This document shows, in pieces, positions 9,101-17,195 of a stretch of 33,258 bases of DNA. Positions within the stretch are counted from its first letter, which is position 1. Each line of letters begins with the position of its first letter. A program made the translations under genes and the position numbers. Origin of the DNA: an uncultured Prevotella sp. (GTDB lineage: Bacteria; Bacteroidota; Bacteroidia; Bacteroidales; Bacteroidaceae); contig CAJKQX010000022.1 of the NCBI GenBank assembly GCA_905202125.1, forward strand, positions 1-33,258, given 5' to 3'. Below the pieces are notes generated by a model. The model ran no database searches, had not been told where the DNA came from, and was given only the letters and a program-made list of their open reading frames with translations.

Positions 9101-9305
9101 TGATGGTGTAGTTACCGTTGATGTCGGTCACGGTCCTGTTTTGTGTGCCTTTTTCAGTGATGGTAACACCCAAAAGCACCTCTCCGTTGGTGTCCGACAC
9201 ACGGCCGGATACTTTCACAGGAGCCGCAAAGGAAGACAGCGACCCGAGCAACATGGCTACAAGCAACAGCCCCTTTAATGATTTCCGTAATTTGAATTTA
9301 AACAT
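6117..9305 (-). CDS. SusC/RagA family TonB-dependent outer-membrane transporter
   Basis: A 1062-residue TonB-linked outer-membrane importer. A signal peptide of about 27 residues ends SSFA. It is followed by a carboxypeptidase-regulatory-like domain (about 30-100), the TonB-box-like stretch DEVVVTGYTTQKK (108-120), a plug domain (about 120-235) and the SusC signature with DPEDIESVTVLKDA and YGVRGGNGVIIITTK. A 22-strand barrel normally fills the rest, and the C-terminus ends in aromatic SVGVNFNI, as expected for a barrel. The length is typical. It sits immediately upstream of susD (3-24 bp depending on the susD start), the universal pair order. It has a 198-bp leader containing a hairpin at 9385-9423. 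No HTCS, SusR or anti-sigma partner is adjacent, and the signal peptide leads directly into the regulatory-like domain without an STN domain. Confidence 0.96.
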   Translation of the reverse strand: MFKFKLRKSLKGLLLVAMLLGSLSSFAAPVKVSGRVSDTNGEVLLGVTITEKGTQNRTVTDINGNYTITCNSEKAVLVATYLGYQPLEQKINGTLLDFVLHDDVSGLDEVVVTGYTTQKKVSVLGAQSTLKMEHVKAPVANLSSVLAGRMPGVVSVQRTGVPGQDDSDIWIRGISTLTNRNEGPLVLVDGIERSFNNLDPEDIESVTVLKDAASTAVYGVRGGNGVIIITTKPGVVSKPTFSVDVYQGITSLTKVPDLVDGIEYMEAANEAYMHTRGSKYYSDGYILRTKLANGLPTPELTAEERAAIMADPSVNKYLYPNVDWMDKLYHNVGYNTRANVNIRGGAPNASYYVSLSYYKEKGLTKEDKAQDYSSEIDYDRYNFLTNINLKPTKKTNIDIGVSGWLSGGNYPEVKLDDIFKKAMSTNPVIYPVVYPNGENPGQSPDNRELDNPWVTLTRRGYQTKNETQVNSNLKLTQDLGFFNWSKGLSLRALVAFDVKATQSIHYKVDESTWKPTAVLDPTTGVWDASSVYDDEGNIKLTEQFKGNSSMSVTSDKWVYRTFYFEGALDYRRTFAKKHNVSGLALFNLRNYLDANGSSLFTTLPYKQQSLSFRATYDYDNRYFIEGNVGYTGSENFEPGERFGWFPAFAIGWVPSNESFWKPIAPYISFLKLRYSDGTVGNDSSGDRFSYFTQIGDGREYTSYWGNGKGLAYSTYGYKAQWSKVRKQDLGIDISFLKNDLTFTFELFKEKRTKIFVNRNNVPLLAGFAKTISANVGVVENKGFEAQFEYNHQFGKDLFVSLRGNVTYNKDKVIENAQAEPAYPWLDQRGHKVMASLGYIAEGLYTSEEQIKERNITQFGETYPGELVKPGDIMYKDLNGDGHIDTYDQCFISDGDVPSTYYGFGGDVRWKNFGLGFLFQGTAGAERILSGNGIRPFTSSSGGGTLYANISDRWSEADPTNTDVFYPRLAWGANDPSNINNFQTSTWWKRDVSFLRLKNITISYYFPKSWSRGGIIKGGRFYVQGQNVFTISDFKLWDPELNTDNGISYPNVRTFSVGVNFNI

Positions 9306-9384
9306 AATGGTTGATATTATTAAGACATAGAATTTATCAGAGCAAAGTCTGACTCTTTTAATTATTCAATGTAAACACAAGAAC

Positions 9385-9423
9385 GGTTGGCATAAGCCGG
9401 CGTATTCCGGCTCATTACCAACC
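9385..9423 (-). other. Two-tier hairpin in the susC leader
   Basis: GGTTGG (9385-9390) pairs with CCAACC (9418-9423), and inside it AGCCGG (9395-9400) pairs with CCGGCT (9407-9412). It lies between the GLUG gene stop and the susC start, about 80-118 nt upstream of susC. The T-tract after it on the minus strand is weak (GTTCTTGTG), so it may be a leader structure or a poor terminator for the upstream gene. Confidence 0.5.
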
Positions 9424-9503
9424 CTTCCTGTAATATATTTCAGGATTTCGAATATTCAGCCTTGCGGCATTGGTATGAAATCTTGAATGTTTTTATCATC
9501 ATA

Positions 9504-12500
9504 TTATTTGTTTACTACTTTGTAAGACTGAGCGGCACCTGCACCTGCAACCTTAACGATGTACAGGCCCTTGCCGGGCAGAGATACTGTGGCAGCGGCA
9601 GCTGCTGTCTTGACAGTGGCTACGTTCTGACCTGCAACAGTGGCTACGGTGATCACGGCGTTGCCTGTGAGTCCGGCTACTGTGAGCACGTTACCCTCGG
9701 CGCGTACGGCGTAAGAGGCATTGCCTTCACCTGCTGTCACATCCTTGATGCCTGTAACGAGCGAACCGAACTGCTTGAGCACGGGATAGAGATAACCGTC
9801 TGTTGTGTCGAATGTCCAAACGTTGTCGAAATCCCAACCAATCTGTTTGTAAATAGCATCACTCTGCAGACTTGATGCGGGAACGCTCTGAGCTGCCTCA
9901 TAGAGTCCTTCGTTGCCCTCAGTGGTGAGGTTCTTGTTCGGCCATTCGGTGTCACCGTTCATCACAGCCTCGTTGTTGAAGATATTGGAGTTGAATGTAA
10001 CAGTTGCGTTGGCACCGTCACCGGCGTTGTTACCTGCGATGAACGGAGCGGCTACATGAGGCGAGCCTTGTTTTGTGGCGCAATTACCTACCGATGCACA
10101 GTTGGTGATTGTCACTTCGCTATTCGACTTGTCGATAAGTCCTACGAAACCACCGGTCCATCCACGGTTGTTTCCTGTCAAATCGCCATTGAAGTAGCTA
10201 TATGTGATTTCAGCACCGTTCTCGAGAGTACATCCTGCGAAACCGCCCACCTGGCTGCCGCCTACAACTGTACCGTTGATATAGCAGTTGGTGATTGAAC
10301 CGCCGCTGAGGTCACCTGCGAAGATTGCGACGTGGTCGTCTCCTGTCACCTGACCGATGGCAGCTACCTGATCGAATGTAGATGTGATGGCAGCACCAAT
10401 CAGACCTACGTGCTTGCAGCTTGAAGCTGAAACATTGAATCCTACGAACGCGATGTTCTTGAGTGTGGCACCGCTGAGTCTACCGAATACACCGAGGTCG
10501 CTGCCGCTGCCGAATTTCACGTTGGCATTGCGTACCACATGGCCGTTACCGTCCAATGTTCCTGTGAAGGCCTCGCCTGAGCAAGCGATACCGGGGAACT
10601 CAACACCGTTGAGGTCGATGTCGGCTGTGAGGATGTAGTCACCTGCAAGGTTCTTGTTGATGTCGATAAACTGCTGGGCAGTAGAAATTTCGGTCTTGTC
10701 ACCATCCATTCCGATGTAGATTGAGAAATTGTCCTCACCGACGATATTGAACAGAGAAGCCACGGCGGGGTCGATGTTCATCTTGACCTTCACGTCGCCT
10801 TTGCCTCCGAAGTTACCATCTTCACCTCCGGCATAGATTTGGTTTAGACTTTCATCATAAAAAGCCTTGCCTGCGCCTTCTACGATTTCAGCAGCGAGCT
10901 TCTGGCCCCATGAACCGTGGATGCAATTGAGATCCAGGAATTCATAACCTTCCTTGTAGAGGATTGCCTTGTTCTGAGGCATGTCAAGGATTGTTGTGGG
11001 CAGAGGAGCGTTCATCCATGCGAGCACGGGATACATATTCTCCTCACCGCCGTCGAGGAATTTCCATGTGTTGTCGAAGTCCCAACCGAGACCTTCATAG
11101 AAAGCTTTTGAGCGGAGATCGTCTACGGTTGCGTTGGCACCTTGCATGCTTGATGGGTCAGTCTCGTTGTTCATCGGACCGGCTGTGCTTGCGCTACCGC
11201 CGCAGAATGTATTTTCGAGAACATAGTTGTCGGCGAATGTGATAGGTCTGTTGTCCGGATTACCGATACGGAAAATGTTGCCATAAATGTGAGAAGCGGC
11301 AACAACGTTGTTGTGCAGATTAGCGCTGGGGTCGGTAGTACCTTCGGCACCGTTCGACTCGTTCAGAGAAATGATACCGCCGGCTGTTGTGCTCGGACCT
11401 GTCACAGTACCTGAGAAGAGGCAGTTCTTGATTTCACCACCGTTGAACACACCGCTGATACCGGCTACCTGATAAGAGCGAGTGGCGATACGTGAATCGG
11501 AGATACAGTCGCTTATCACACCGCCCTGGCCTTCGTTGAGGGTCATGTTACCGCTGATAGAGGCAGCGTGGTCAAAACCTTCGATGTAGGAATTGATGAC
11601 GGCGCAAGAAGAAATCTCACCACCGTAAGCCTGGCCTACGATTGCGGCTGAGTTGGCACGACCGATGACTTTGGCACCTTCTATACCGAGGTTCTTGATT
11701 GTGGCACCTCTTGTGGTAGAGAACAAGCCCACGTTGTTCTGGTCGGGATTGTTGAATGTGAGGTTCTTGATGTAATGGCCCTTACCGTCGAATGTACCTG
11801 TGAACTCGCCTATCGGAGCCCAATTGATACCTGCGAGGTCGATGTCGTTCTCAAGTGTGAAATTGCCTTCGAGGTCGTATTTGATGTTGGCAAGATCTTC
11901 GGCAGTCTTGATGGCATAGTTGAGAGAGCTTACGGTCACATCAACAGTCTTGGTAGCACCTGCGCTGTAAGCGTCGCCTGTTGTGCTGAGTGTGATGGTA
12001 GATGTACCGATGCCATCGAAAGAGAGAACGGTGCCGTCTACAGAAACCACTGAAGGATCGGAAGAAGTGATGGTCACGGTGCGTCCCATTGTAGAACGGG
12101 CCTTGAGGTCGAATGTCAGACCGATGGCGCATTTGGCGGGCAAGGTCTGGATGTCGATGGCGTCACCCTCGATAGGAGTGGTCATGCCTTTGAGCACGGG
12201 GTAAGAACCGTCGGTCAGTGTCCATGCGTCAGCAAAGTCGATGTCTGTGTAAGTAGCGGCTGTCTTGAGTGTGGCGTCGTCTACCACTTCACCCTGAATA
12301 CCCTCAAAGTCGGCGTCGCCTTCGCCGATCTCAGCTGCATCAACGACTTCTCCATTGACCGTATAGACAGTGTTGGCAGAAGAGTAGTTGCTTGACATGT
12401 CGCCATACATGCATCCGCCTCCGTTTTTCCATCCGCTGATACCGTGGGTGCGGTTGGTCTGGCCTGTTACGGCAGCGGCAGCCGACACGTTGGATGCGAA

Positions 12501-13172
12501 GTTGGCCACACCGCTGTTGTCGAGCATACCGCAGATACCGGCAGCACCGCCGTTGGGAGCGGCAGCCGAACCGAGTGCCACGTTGTTCACGAATGTACCG
12601 GCGTTGGTCCATCCGGCAATTACGCCTGCCTGATAAGAGGTACTGTAAGCACCGGCAGTGGAAAGACAGTTGGAGATTACGGTGTATTCATCGTCGGTAG
12701 CATTGCCGCGGGCATCACCCACGATACCTCCGATATGGTCGTAACCTGTCACGACACCAGATGTGAACACCTGGTCGATGGTAGTGTTGATGGCCTGACC
12801 GGCAACGATACCTACCTGTTTGTCACCTTTGACAAGGGCGTTGACGAAGCGCACGTTCTGGATTGTGGCTCCCTTTGTGAAAGAGAAGAATCCCTGATTG
12901 TCAATGCCCGAAGTCACAGTAAGACCCTTGATGGAGTGTCCGTTACCGTCGAGCGTTCCTTCGAAAGGAGCTGCCTGGGTTCCGATAGGAGCCCATTCTC
13001 CACTCAGAGTGATGTCCTGTGTCAAGACATAATCACCTGTCAGATCATTGGCGATGGCCTTCAGTCCGGCCTCGTCCGAGATCTGTGTCTGCGACCAACC
13101 TGCAACAGATGCCATGAGCATCAGTGCAAGAGCCGATGACTTTCTGATTTTAAGAATGTCAAATTTACACAT
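9504..13172 (-). CDS. Secreted GLUG-repeat beta-helix surface protein
   Basis: A 1222-residue exported protein with a signal peptide ending about AGWSQ (28). Three homologous modules of about 300 residues occupy roughly 30-325, 420-718 and 824-1135. Each starts with a line such as GDYVLTQDITL, then PFEGTLDGNGHSIKGL and GLUG-type strands (GQAINTTIDQVFTSGVVTG, GGIVG). The last two end with GWDFDN, then W and YPVL; the first ends with DAWTLTDGSYPVL. This is the pattern of a right-handed parallel beta-helix. An Ig-like segment lies between modules 1 and 2 (about 340-415, TITSSDPSVVSVDG). The C-terminus (LPGKGLYIVKVAG to KVVNK) looks like a Por/T9SS tail. It is the first gene of the run leading into susCD, with a 198-bp gap. 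No catalytic residues are recognisable, so binding or adhesion is an inference. A weak -7-like TATATTTA lies at 13211-13218. Confidence 0.85.
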   Translation of the reverse strand: MCKFDILKIRKSSALALMLMASVAGWSQTQISDEAGLKAIANDLTGDYVLTQDITLSGEWAPIGTQAAPFEGTLDGNGHSIKGLTVTSGIDNQGFFSFTKGATIQNVRFVNALVKGDKQVGIVAGQAINTTIDQVFTSGVVTGYDHIGGIVGDARGNATDDEYTVISNCLSTAGAYSTSYQAGVIAGWTNAGTFVNNVALGSAAAPNGGAAGICGMLDNSGVANFASNVSAAAAVTGQTNRTHGISGWKNGGGCMYGDMSSNYSSANTVYTVNGEVVDAAEIGEGDADFEGIQGEVVDDATLKTAATYTDIDFADAWTLTDGSYPVLKGMTTPIEGDAIDIQTLPAKCAIGLTFDLKARSTMGRTVTITSSDPSVVSVDGTVLSFDGIGTSTITLSTTGDAYSAGATKTVDVTVSSLNYAIKTAEDLANIKYDLEGNFTLENDIDLAGINWAPIGEFTGTFDGKGHYIKNLTFNNPDQNNVGLFSTTRGATIKNLGIEGAKVIGRANSAAIVGQAYGGEISSCAVINSYIEGFDHAASISGNMTLNEGQGGVISDCISDSRIATRSYQVAGISGVFNGGEIKNCLFSGTVTGPSTTAGGIISLNESNGAEGTTDPSANLHNNVVAASHIYGNIFRIGNPDNRPITFADNYVLENTFCGGSASTAGPMNNETDPSSMQGANATVDDLRSKAFYEGLGWDFDNTWKFLDGGEENMYPVLAWMNAPLPTTILDMPQNKAILYKEGYEFLDLNCIHGSWGQKLAAEIVEGAGKAFYDESLNQIYAGGEDGNFGGKGDVKVKMNIDPAVASLFNIVGEDNFSIYIGMDGDKTEISTAQQFIDINKNLAGDYILTADIDLNGVEFPGIACSGEAFTGTLDGNGHVVRNANVKFGSGSDLGVFGRLSGATLKNIAFVGFNVSASSCKHVGLIGAAITSTFDQVAAIGQVTGDDHVAIFAGDLSGGSITNCYINGTVVGGSQVGGFAGCTLENGAEITYSYFNGDLTGNNRGWTGGFVGLIDKSNSEVTITNCASVGNCATKQGSPHVAAPFIAGNNAGDGANATVTFNSNIFNNEAVMNGDTEWPNKNLTTEGNEGLYEAAQSVPASSLQSDAIYKQIGWDFDNVWTFDTTDGYLYPVLKQFGSLVTGIKDVTAGEGNASYAVRAEGNVLTVAGLTGNAVITVATVAGQNVATVKTAAAAATVSLPGKGLYIVKVAGAGAAQSYKVVNK

Positions 13173-13612
13173 AATGGTTAGTTTTAAAAAGTTATTAATA
13201 ATAAAAAAAATAAATATAGTTTCTTCATCTTAGTAACGGGCTTCGGTTTGTATGTCCGTTCGTCACACACATATATAAAATATGGTGCGAGAAGACATGA
13301 TTTTCAACGTTGCTGCAGCCTGCGTACATTTTCTAAAAGCTAATACACGCGAAACTCGATTTGGTACACTGAAAAAGCGAAAATTTATGATATTTTGGCC
13401 GAATTTTACATATTTTCACTGTTTTTGAGGCGTTTTGTCGATTTTCGAATGATTTTTGTGTGGAATATACGGTTGCAGGGTTTAGGACGGAGGTCAAAAA
13501 ATGATGATTGAACAGGACGCAGACGACGATGACGAAAGGTCGGTTGTGCAACTACGATTTTTTTGTATTGTATGTCTGTTGAAACAAAAAATCGACCCTG
13601 TATCATCACCCG
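13173..13612. other. AT-rich intergenic region, no gene recognised
   Basis: This is the upstream region of the GLUG protein gene. It holds short minus-strand ORFs of 72 and 80 codons with no recognisable motif, no signal peptide and unusual composition, which I do not call as genes. An AAAAATCG/CGATTTTT inverted pair (13587-13594 and 13611-13618) straddles the edge of the right repeat arm. Promoter function for the GLUG gene is likely, but I can point only to a weak -7-like box. Confidence 0.5.
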
Positions 13613-14011
13613 ATTTTTGATGCCTTGAGATTGCGTATGAAAATCCAAATATTTAACATTTGGTTTTTGCAGGATTTACTTTCGTTTTAGAAAGACACGA
13701 ACCCTTGAAATGGAAAAAACCATACTCCGAAACGTGAAAAACTGTCCGATTTTGCGATTTTTATCCTCTTGATTTGCGAAAGGGGCCCTTTTGGAGTGCG
13801 AAAGGAACCCTTTCGGGAGGCAAAAGGGGCCCTTTCGGAACCCAAGTAGGGCACTTTTTGGAGGCATTTTCGGTGGTTTTTCAATGTTTTTTGAGGCCTT
13901 CGAAGATTCATGAATCTTGTATTCTGCTGATATACAAAGATTTATGAAAATGCCGAAAATCTGGCGTATTTCGGACGGACAACCGTCTCGGTAGGAAATA
14001 TCGCAAAAATG
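13613..14011 (-). repeat. Long inverted repeat, right arm
   Basis: The reverse complement of this segment aligns with 1-396 at about 85% identity. It keeps the same two open frames but shows no codon-position bias in the differences. Relative to the left arm it has one extra base around 13872. It is oriented opposite to the left arm, so the two face each other across the GLUG, susC, susD and peptidase locus. The continuation beyond 14011 cannot be compared because the left arm is cut by the window start. Confidence 0.9.
13771..13837. repeat. Three tandem palindromic units (right copy)
   Basis: This is the reverse-oriented counterpart of 174-240. Read on the minus strand the units are CGAAAGGGCCCCTTTTG, CGAAAGGGTTCCTTTCG and AAAAGGGCCCCTTTCG, with the same spacers. 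Unit 1 keeps its stem through one possible G-U pair, and unit 3 pairs better here than in the left copy. Confidence 0.8.
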
Positions 14012-14142
14012 GGACGGATTTTTAACAGTTACCCCCTGAGATAGTTGCGTATTCTTAATTATCTCACAGAATTCGGGTGTCCAAAATTAACATTTCAATC
14101 CAAATTTCATAAATGTCAACTAATAATATCGTTCAACCGGAT

Positions 14143-14279
14143 GTAGGGCCGCAACCTGTTGCGGCCGCAAGAAGACCTCCGCAAGAAGACCTGTATCTTG
14201 ACATTCAATCGATCCATACCTGGACGAAATAAATTCAAGTCAATTACCCCCTTGCGGCCGCAAAAGTTTGCGGCCCTAC
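14143..14279. repeat. REP/BIME-like element B
   Basis: A 137-bp element with inverted ends, beginning GTAGGGCCGCAACCTGTTGC and ending GCGGCCCTAC. The left end forms the hairpin GGCCGCAA, loop CCTG, TTGCGGCC. The right end has TTGCGGCCGCAA followed by AAGTTTGCGGCC, a near copy. The interior of about 70 bp, with a tandem GCAAGAAGACCT repeat near the left end, is not shared with element A. GTTCAACCGGATGTAGG at 14131-14147 overlaps the left edge and recurs with one mismatch at 14361-14377. Confidence 0.75.
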
Positions 14280-14476
14280 ACCGACTTGTAAATATCTATC
14301 ATGTTTATCAAAGGTTTTCGTTTTGTTACTCCAAATGTCGCATCATTCAAAAAATTGGTTGTTCAATCGGATGTAGGAGGGTGTGTCAAAATAGAGACAT
14401 ATATTATTACCTCTTGCCGTGTGAACACGTGATTCCGCCAAATGTCAAAATATTACATAAATAAATCAATTATTAC

Positions 14477-14507
14477 TTTTCAAAGCCGTCATTATCAATT
14501 ACTTTTG
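14477..14507 (+). promoter_or_regulatory. Bacteroidota-type promoter of the GH78-like gene
   Basis: The -7 box TACTTTTG (14500-14507) matches TAnnTTTG fully. A -33-like TTTTC (14477-14481) lies about 18-19 bp upstream. The start codon of the GH78-like gene is 37 bp downstream of the box. Confidence 0.6.
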
Positions 14508-14543
14508 CCACCGGAATTTATTAATACACTAAACGAAATAAAT

Positions 14544-17177
14544 ATGAAATACCGTTACAATTTCCTGATTACCGCGTTTGCCTGTTGTCTTACGAGCGTG
14601 AGCGAGGCAAAGACAGCGGTTTATAATGATGATTTACTGTCGTGGCGCTCGCCCGTCGCCCAACCTTACGCGTACGTCTCGGGTGGTGCCTTCACGGGTG
14701 CGGGTACGGCTTTTTCGCCCGATCCTCTTGTGGACTATGTATGGCAAGACCCCAAAGCCGACAATCCTCTGCAGGTGTTTGTCGCGCGCCCGGTGAGCGC
14801 CGTGGCTCTCGAGGGAGAATCCAATGTGAGCGGACTGTCGACGATAAGCACCGACGCGTGTGACATCAATGTCAATGGCGATTGCGTGATACGTTTCGAC
14901 ATGGGTGCGGAGCTGCCCGCATGGATAGAGATGGACAGTCCCGACCTCTATGGCGATGTGGAGATGGCTATCAGCGAGTACAACGTGCCGGAACTTATCA
15001 ACAAGACGCGCAAACCCGTGAAATACGGCAACTCATACCGTCTGGAGCTCAACTCCGAATTGTACGAGGGCGTGAGATACGGGTTAATCTATGTGAGGAA
15101 CTGCCGCTCGCCTTTCCATATCACTTCCGTGCGGGCCATGACACAGGTGAAACCCACCAACTATACGGGCCGGTTCGACTGCGACAATCCCATCATCAAC
15201 AAGATATGGTATGTGGGTGCGTGGACGGTGAAGGCCAATCTGCGTGAAGACTGTTTCGGAGCCATCCTTCTCGACCGAGGCGACCGATTCTCGTGGACAG
15301 GCGATGCTTATCCGGCACAGGCCGCATCGCTCGTGGCCTTTTCCAATTATGACGCGGTGTTGAAGAATCTGCGCTGGACCGAATCCCATCCCAACAATAT
15401 CGAGAGCTACGAGATGTATTGGGTGGAAAGTCTCATCGACTACTACATGTACTCCGGCGACGAAGAGGGTTTCAGAAGTCTCATACCCATGGCCGAGAAG
15501 CGACTGAAGCACGCATGGAGCATATTCGACAGTCCCACCAATCTCGAGTTTTTCGGTTGGGGCGAGCGCACGGGTCGTGGATTCGACAATCCCAATATAG
15601 CCGACAACCGCGTGGCCTACAAGATGCTTGCCATAGGAGCATGGAAACATTTTGCAGCCGCGTTGAGAACCATAGGCGAGAACGACAAGGCCGACACCTA
15701 CGACAAATATGCCAGGGCAAAGACAAAACTGTTCACACAATTGCCGGGCAATATAAGCAGTCTGGAGATGCACTCCTCGGCCGATGCCATCAACGCCGAC
15801 CTGATAAGCGATCTGCAGAGGATCTATCATCCCGACTTCGGCGACCGTCTGCAACGTCTGTCTTATTCGCCCTTCAATGAGTATATGGTCATCAACGCCA
15901 TGGCAAAGGCCGGACACTACGACGACGCCTTCCGGGCGATAATGGACGAGTGGGGCGGACAAATCAATTATGGCGCCACATGCTTCCTCGAGGTGTTCCG
16001 TCCGGCATGGCTCGATGTGACAGGCAAGAACGGTCCGATACCCTACACCCAGACCGGATTCACGAGTCTTGCCCATCCCTGGGGAGCGGGGGTCACGGCG
16101 TGGCTCACACGCGAGATGCTCGGTATCCGGCCCACAAGCCCGGGATTCAGGACCTTTGAGGTGAAACCCCATTTCGAGGGTGTGGCCACACGCGTGGAAG
16201 GAGTGGCCGATACTCCGTCCGGCGCCATCAAGGCCTCGTTCAATCTCGTGACCGGACTCAATACGCTCATCGTGCCGGCCGGAACCGTGGCTACTATGGC
16301 CATACCAAAAGAGGGTATGGAAATAACGAAACTGGAGCTCAACGGCAAGACACTCGATTCTCTGACCGAGGATGACGGCTTCGTGTATATACACAATCTC
16401 GCCGAGGGTGAACATCACGTGAGGGCATACTATTCGGGCGAGTGCAAGCAACTGCCCGAAGAAGATTTCGAATACGCCGTGACCGACATCAGGACCGACT
16501 ATGACACCCACGGCGAGTGGTTCAGAAAATACGGCAAGGACGGATATTTCATCGTAGGCGGCGGTGCCGACAAGCAAGACCTCGTCAGTCTGCCCGACTA
16601 TGTGGAGTCGATAACATTCGATTTCGGCCGCGAGAACATCAACCAGCATCGCTCCACCATCATCAAGCCGATAGACGAGCGGGCCATGCTGCCCGTGTCC
16701 GACGAACCCGGAGCGCAGAAGGCTTTTGGATGCTACTACTCGGGAAGCATGCAGAGCGTGCACATGTGTCCGGCCGAAATCAGAGTGAAGAAGAACAGCC
16801 CCTACACGCTGGCCGTTTATATGGCCGACTGCGACAAGGGTGGCCGCGAACTTCTCATCGATCTGTTCGACCTGGAGACAGGCCGCATGATCGCACCTAC
16901 AAAGAAAGTGAAAGACTTCAACGGCGGCGTGTATTTCGTGTTCACTTACGACCGTTCGGTGCGCATACTCGGGGGCAACCTGCGTGGCGACAACGCCGTG
17001 GTCAATGCCTTCTTCTTTGACAACGGCCCGGTGAACACAAGCATCGCCAATCCAGTGACCGCGAAGGACGACGGCAAGCTATACACTCTCTCGGGTATCT
17101 CCGTGGACAGACACAACACGCCCGGGGGCATATATATCGCCGATGGCAAAAAGATTGTGATAAACGCAAGACAATAA
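14544..17177 (+). CDS. Secreted GH78-like alpha-L-rhamnosidase
   Basis: An 877-residue exported glycosidase. The start at MKYRYNF gives a signal peptide ending about SVSEA; the longer ORF start at 14442 lies upstream of the likely promoter and is rejected. A beta-sandwich occupies about 25-205. The six-hairpin (alpha/alpha)6 region spans about 210-530, with DRGDRFSWTGDA (244-255), where Asp247 would align with the general acid of GH78, and YGATCFLEVF (477-485), where Glu483 would align with the general base. SLAHPWGAGVTAWL follows at 508-521. A C-terminal GH78 beta domain covers about 525-630. A further domain of about 640-830 has no assignment, and a short tail (TPGGIYIADGKKIVI) looks like a sorting domain. 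The motifs diverge from typical DCPQRxERxGWTGD, so substrate specificity is uncertain. It is probably cotranscribed with the LamG-domain gene 18 bp downstream. Confidence 0.8.
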   Translation: MKYRYNFLITAFACCLTSVSEAKTAVYNDDLLSWRSPVAQPYAYVSGGAFTGAGTAFSPDPLVDYVWQDPKADNPLQVFVARPVSAVALEGESNVSGLSTISTDACDINVNGDCVIRFDMGAELPAWIEMDSPDLYGDVEMAISEYNVPELINKTRKPVKYGNSYRLELNSELYEGVRYGLIYVRNCRSPFHITSVRAMTQVKPTNYTGRFDCDNPIINKIWYVGAWTVKANLREDCFGAILLDRGDRFSWTGDAYPAQAASLVAFSNYDAVLKNLRWTESHPNNIESYEMYWVESLIDYYMYSGDEEGFRSLIPMAEKRLKHAWSIFDSPTNLEFFGWGERTGRGFDNPNIADNRVAYKMLAIGAWKHFAAALRTIGENDKADTYDKYARAKTKLFTQLPGNISSLEMHSSADAINADLISDLQRIYHPDFGDRLQRLSYSPFNEYMVINAMAKAGHYDDAFRAIMDEWGGQINYGATCFLEVFRPAWLDVTGKNGPIPYTQTGFTSLAHPWGAGVTAWLTREMLGIRPTSPGFRTFEVKPHFEGVATRVEGVADTPSGAIKASFNLVTGLNTLIVPAGTVATMAIPKEGMEITKLELNGKTLDSLTEDDGFVYIHNLAEGEHHVRAYYSGECKQLPEEDFEYAVTDIRTDYDTHGEWFRKYGKDGYFIVGGGADKQDLVSLPDYVESITFDFGRENINQHRSTIIKPIDERAMLPVSDEPGAQKAFGCYYSGSMQSVHMCPAEIRVKKNSPYTLAVYMADCDKGGRELLIDLFDLETGRMIAPTKKVKDFNGGVYFVFTYDRSVRILGGNLRGDNAVVNAFFFDNGPVNTSIANPVTAKDDGKLYTLSGISVDRHNTPGGIYIADGKKIVINARQ

Positions 17178-17195
17178 ATCAAAACCATATATATA

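Noticed and set aside
13333..13648. Two short minus-strand ORFs (72 and 80 codons) upstream of the GLUG gene
   Set aside because: They have no motif or signal peptide, and they overlap each other and the repeat arm.
14378..14400. AGGGTGTGTCAAAATAGAG as a possible insertion sequence end
   Set aside because: No inverted partner, target duplication or transposase gene was found nearby.
14442..14543. N-terminal extension of the GH78-like protein
   Set aside because: It lies upstream of and across the TACTTTTG promoter box and would bury the signal peptide 34 residues inside the protein.
15084..16763. 559-codon ORF antisense to the GH78-like gene
   Set aside because: It overlaps a gene with recognised motifs, has no signal or domain, and arises from the GC-rich codon pattern of the opposite strand.
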